Assembly (NCBI GenBank): GCA_014904845.1
Contig: MU119633.1
Location: forward strand, 1-35,961
Reading direction: 5' to 3'
Length of the DNA: 35,961 nucleotides
DNA from: Acephala macrosclerotiorum
Taxonomy: Eukaryota > Ascomycota > Leotiomycetes > Helotiales > Mollisiaceae
A program made the translations under genes and the position numbers. Shown here piece after piece: positions 34,163 through 35,961 of this stretch. Positions within the stretch are counted from its first letter, which is position 1. Every line of letters begins with the position of its first letter. The notes under the pieces were generated by a model that ran no database searches, was not told where the DNA came from, and saw nothing but the letters and a program-made list of their open reading frames with translations.

Positions 34163-34424
34163 TAGTAAAACTATATACTTTTTCTTTAAAAATCCTTGTA
34201 AATAACTAATTTTGAAAGTAGTATTAATTACGTGTTTTTTAGTACATAAAGAGTTTTCGTTTACTATAAACTAAAAAAACAATTTTTTTTATTTTTACTT
34301 TGATTAATTAATTGATTGATTTACGAATTACGAATTACTTCGAATAAATTTAATTTATTGATTAAAACGAATTAATTTACGATTAAATTTTTTTACTTTG
34401 TATTTTATTATTTTTTTATATTAG
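34163..34424 (+). repeat. Dispersed repeat B, right copy (lightly mutated)
   Basis: Same orientation as 1905-2171. It retains many C and G positions (for example TTGATTGATTTACGAATTAC) that are T or A in the left copy, so it is the better record of the original element. Identity of the element unknown. Confidence 0.75.
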
Positions 34425-35785
34425 TAAAGCGACGTCGAAAAATGAATTATTTTAATAAATTTCATTGAAAACTATTTATATGCGATTTATATATTTTGTT
34501 TTTTATTATTATTAAAAAGAAATTCAAATTATTAAAAATTAAAAATTAAAAATCAATTAATAAAAATTTTTGTTTTAATTGTATTATTCGAAATTAAATA
34601 ATTTAATTACGAGATTGCGAAATTGTAAAAAATATTAATTTATAAAAATTATATATTAAATTACTTGAAATAATTAATATTAAAACGAATATAAAAAAAA
34701 AAAAAAAAATTAAAATAATTATTTATAATAATTAATTTTATTTTTAAAAAAAATTGAAATATAAAAAAAAAAGTTTTAATATAAAAAAAAAAGAAATTAT
34801 AGTATTAAAAAACGGCATTATTTTATTATTTTATATTTTAATTTTAATTTTTTTAAAAATCGCAATTCGTAAATCGTTTATAATCGTTTTTAAATTAAAA
34901 TAATAAAATTAAAATAAATTTCGAATTTCAAAAAATGATACAAAAAAAATTAAAACAAAAAATTTTAATCGAAAAAAATCGATTAAAAAAATACTTATTT
35001 AAAAAATATATTTTATTAAAACAAATAAACAAATAAAATTTCGAATAAAAATTGAAATAAAAAAAATTCTACAAAAAAACAATATAAATAGAAATCAATT
35101 TTTAAAACGAATTTTATTTAAAAATAATAATTTAAAAACAATAATTTAAAAACTCGTATTTTTAAATTATTAAATTAATTTTTAATTTAAAAATTAAAAT
35201 TAGTAAATTATTCGTATTAAAATTTATTTTTCTTAATAAAAAATATTTTTATTTTAATTATATTATCGATTTTTTTTAAGAAATTTTCTATAAATAATAA
35301 AAACAATTTTTTAAAAATATATATTTATATTAAAATTATAAATATTTTTTTTTAAAATTTTTAAAATATTTTAATTTAAAAAAAATAATATTACGATTTT
35401 TTTAAAATAATACAATAATATATATAAAAACTATAAAATTATTTTAAAAATCAAAAAAATACAATTTTTACAATATATTAATTCGATTTACAAAAAATAA
35501 ATTCGATTTATATTAAAATATAATATTAATAATTATTTAAAAATTTTTTTTTATAATATTTTAAAAAAGGAATTTCGTAAATACAATTAAAAATATTATC
35601 GAGTAAATATAAAATTTTTATATAAAATTATCGATCAATTTATAAAAAAACTTTTAATAATAAAAATATATATAAATTTATTTAATCGAATATTTAAAAA
35701 ATTAATTAAATAAATTAAATTAAATAAATAATATTAAAAACGCGAATTTATAAATTTTTTTTTAATATATATTAAAAAACGAATT

Positions 35786-35958
35786 TTCAAAGAAATTGAT
35801 TATAAATCGATAAAAATATTTATTTATAATTATAATAAAATATACGAAAAAACGATTATTGTAAAAAAAAAAAAAAAAAATTCAAAGAAATTGATTATAA
35901 ATCGATAAAAATATTTATTTATAATTATAATAAAATATACGAAAAAACGATTATTGTA
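35786..35958. repeat. Exact 78 bp duplication around poly-A at window end
   Basis: 35786-35863 and 35881-35958 are identical over 78 bases and separated by 17 A. The repeat reaches to within three bases of the end of the window. An assembly artefact at a contig end is the simplest explanation. A real recent tandem duplication is the alternative. Confidence 0.9.
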
Positions 35959-35961
35959 TAA

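Larger units (their letters stand above)
33781..35961. repeat. AT-rich, RIP-like repeat block (right flank)
   Basis: The AT content rises in steps. In 33841-34020 I count 22 C on the plus strand: 15 CpT, 5 CpG, 2 CpA and no CpC. From about 34440 it resembles the left block. No gene remains. It contains one copy of dispersed repeat B and ends in an exact terminal duplication. Confidence 0.85.

Overview
The window looks like nuclear DNA of a filamentous ascomycete (Pezizomycotina). The genes carry short introns of 46-78 nt plus one of 224 nt, with GT...AG ends and CTGAC/TTGAC-like branch sites. Gene content (L-arabinitol 4-dehydrogenase, mitochondrial ATP synthase subunit g, secreted GH2 beta-mannosidase, a Clr5-domain protein) fits this. 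The genome is strongly two-compartment: gene-bearing DNA of ordinary composition sits between extremely AT-rich blocks of the kind left by repeat-induced point mutation (RIP). A Leotiomycete is my best guess, but that is an inference.

Layout. 1-16.0 kb is an AT-rich block with no intact gene. It holds old mutated repeats: a copia-like reverse transcriptase relic near 1.2 kb, a tandem repeat near 3.2-3.6 kb, and three copies of a repeat family (two in inverted orientation at 3.9-5.8 and 10.5-13.3 kb, a third starting at 15.2 kb). Each of the three carries a 35-50 base GC-rich island. A short border zone follows (16.0-16.2 kb). The gene island runs from 16.4 to 31.3 kb: a D-2-hydroxyacid dehydrogenase (-), divergent from L-arabinitol 4-dehydrogenase (+), then ATP synthase subunit g (+), beta-mannosidase (+), a poorly supported hypothetical ORF (-), and a Clr5-domain protein (+). 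A possible 256 bp solo LTR lies at 26.3 kb. 31.2-33.8 kb is gene-free DNA of normal composition. From 33.8 kb the sequence grades back into AT-rich DNA. The window ends in an exact 78 bp duplication around a poly-A run, which suggests a contig end.

How the genes work together. Beta-mannosidase releases mannose from mannan oligosaccharides outside the cell, and L-arabinitol dehydrogenase handles L-arabinose inside it. Both fit plant-cell-wall sugar use, but they are separated by a housekeeping mitochondrial gene, so I do not call a cluster. I found no convincing new multi-gene system. The most unusual signals are in the AT-rich DNA: the hierarchy of surviving cytosines, GC islands that kept CpA dinucleotides inside otherwise mutated repeats, and a repeat shared by both flanks whose copies differ almost only by C-to-T and G-to-A changes.
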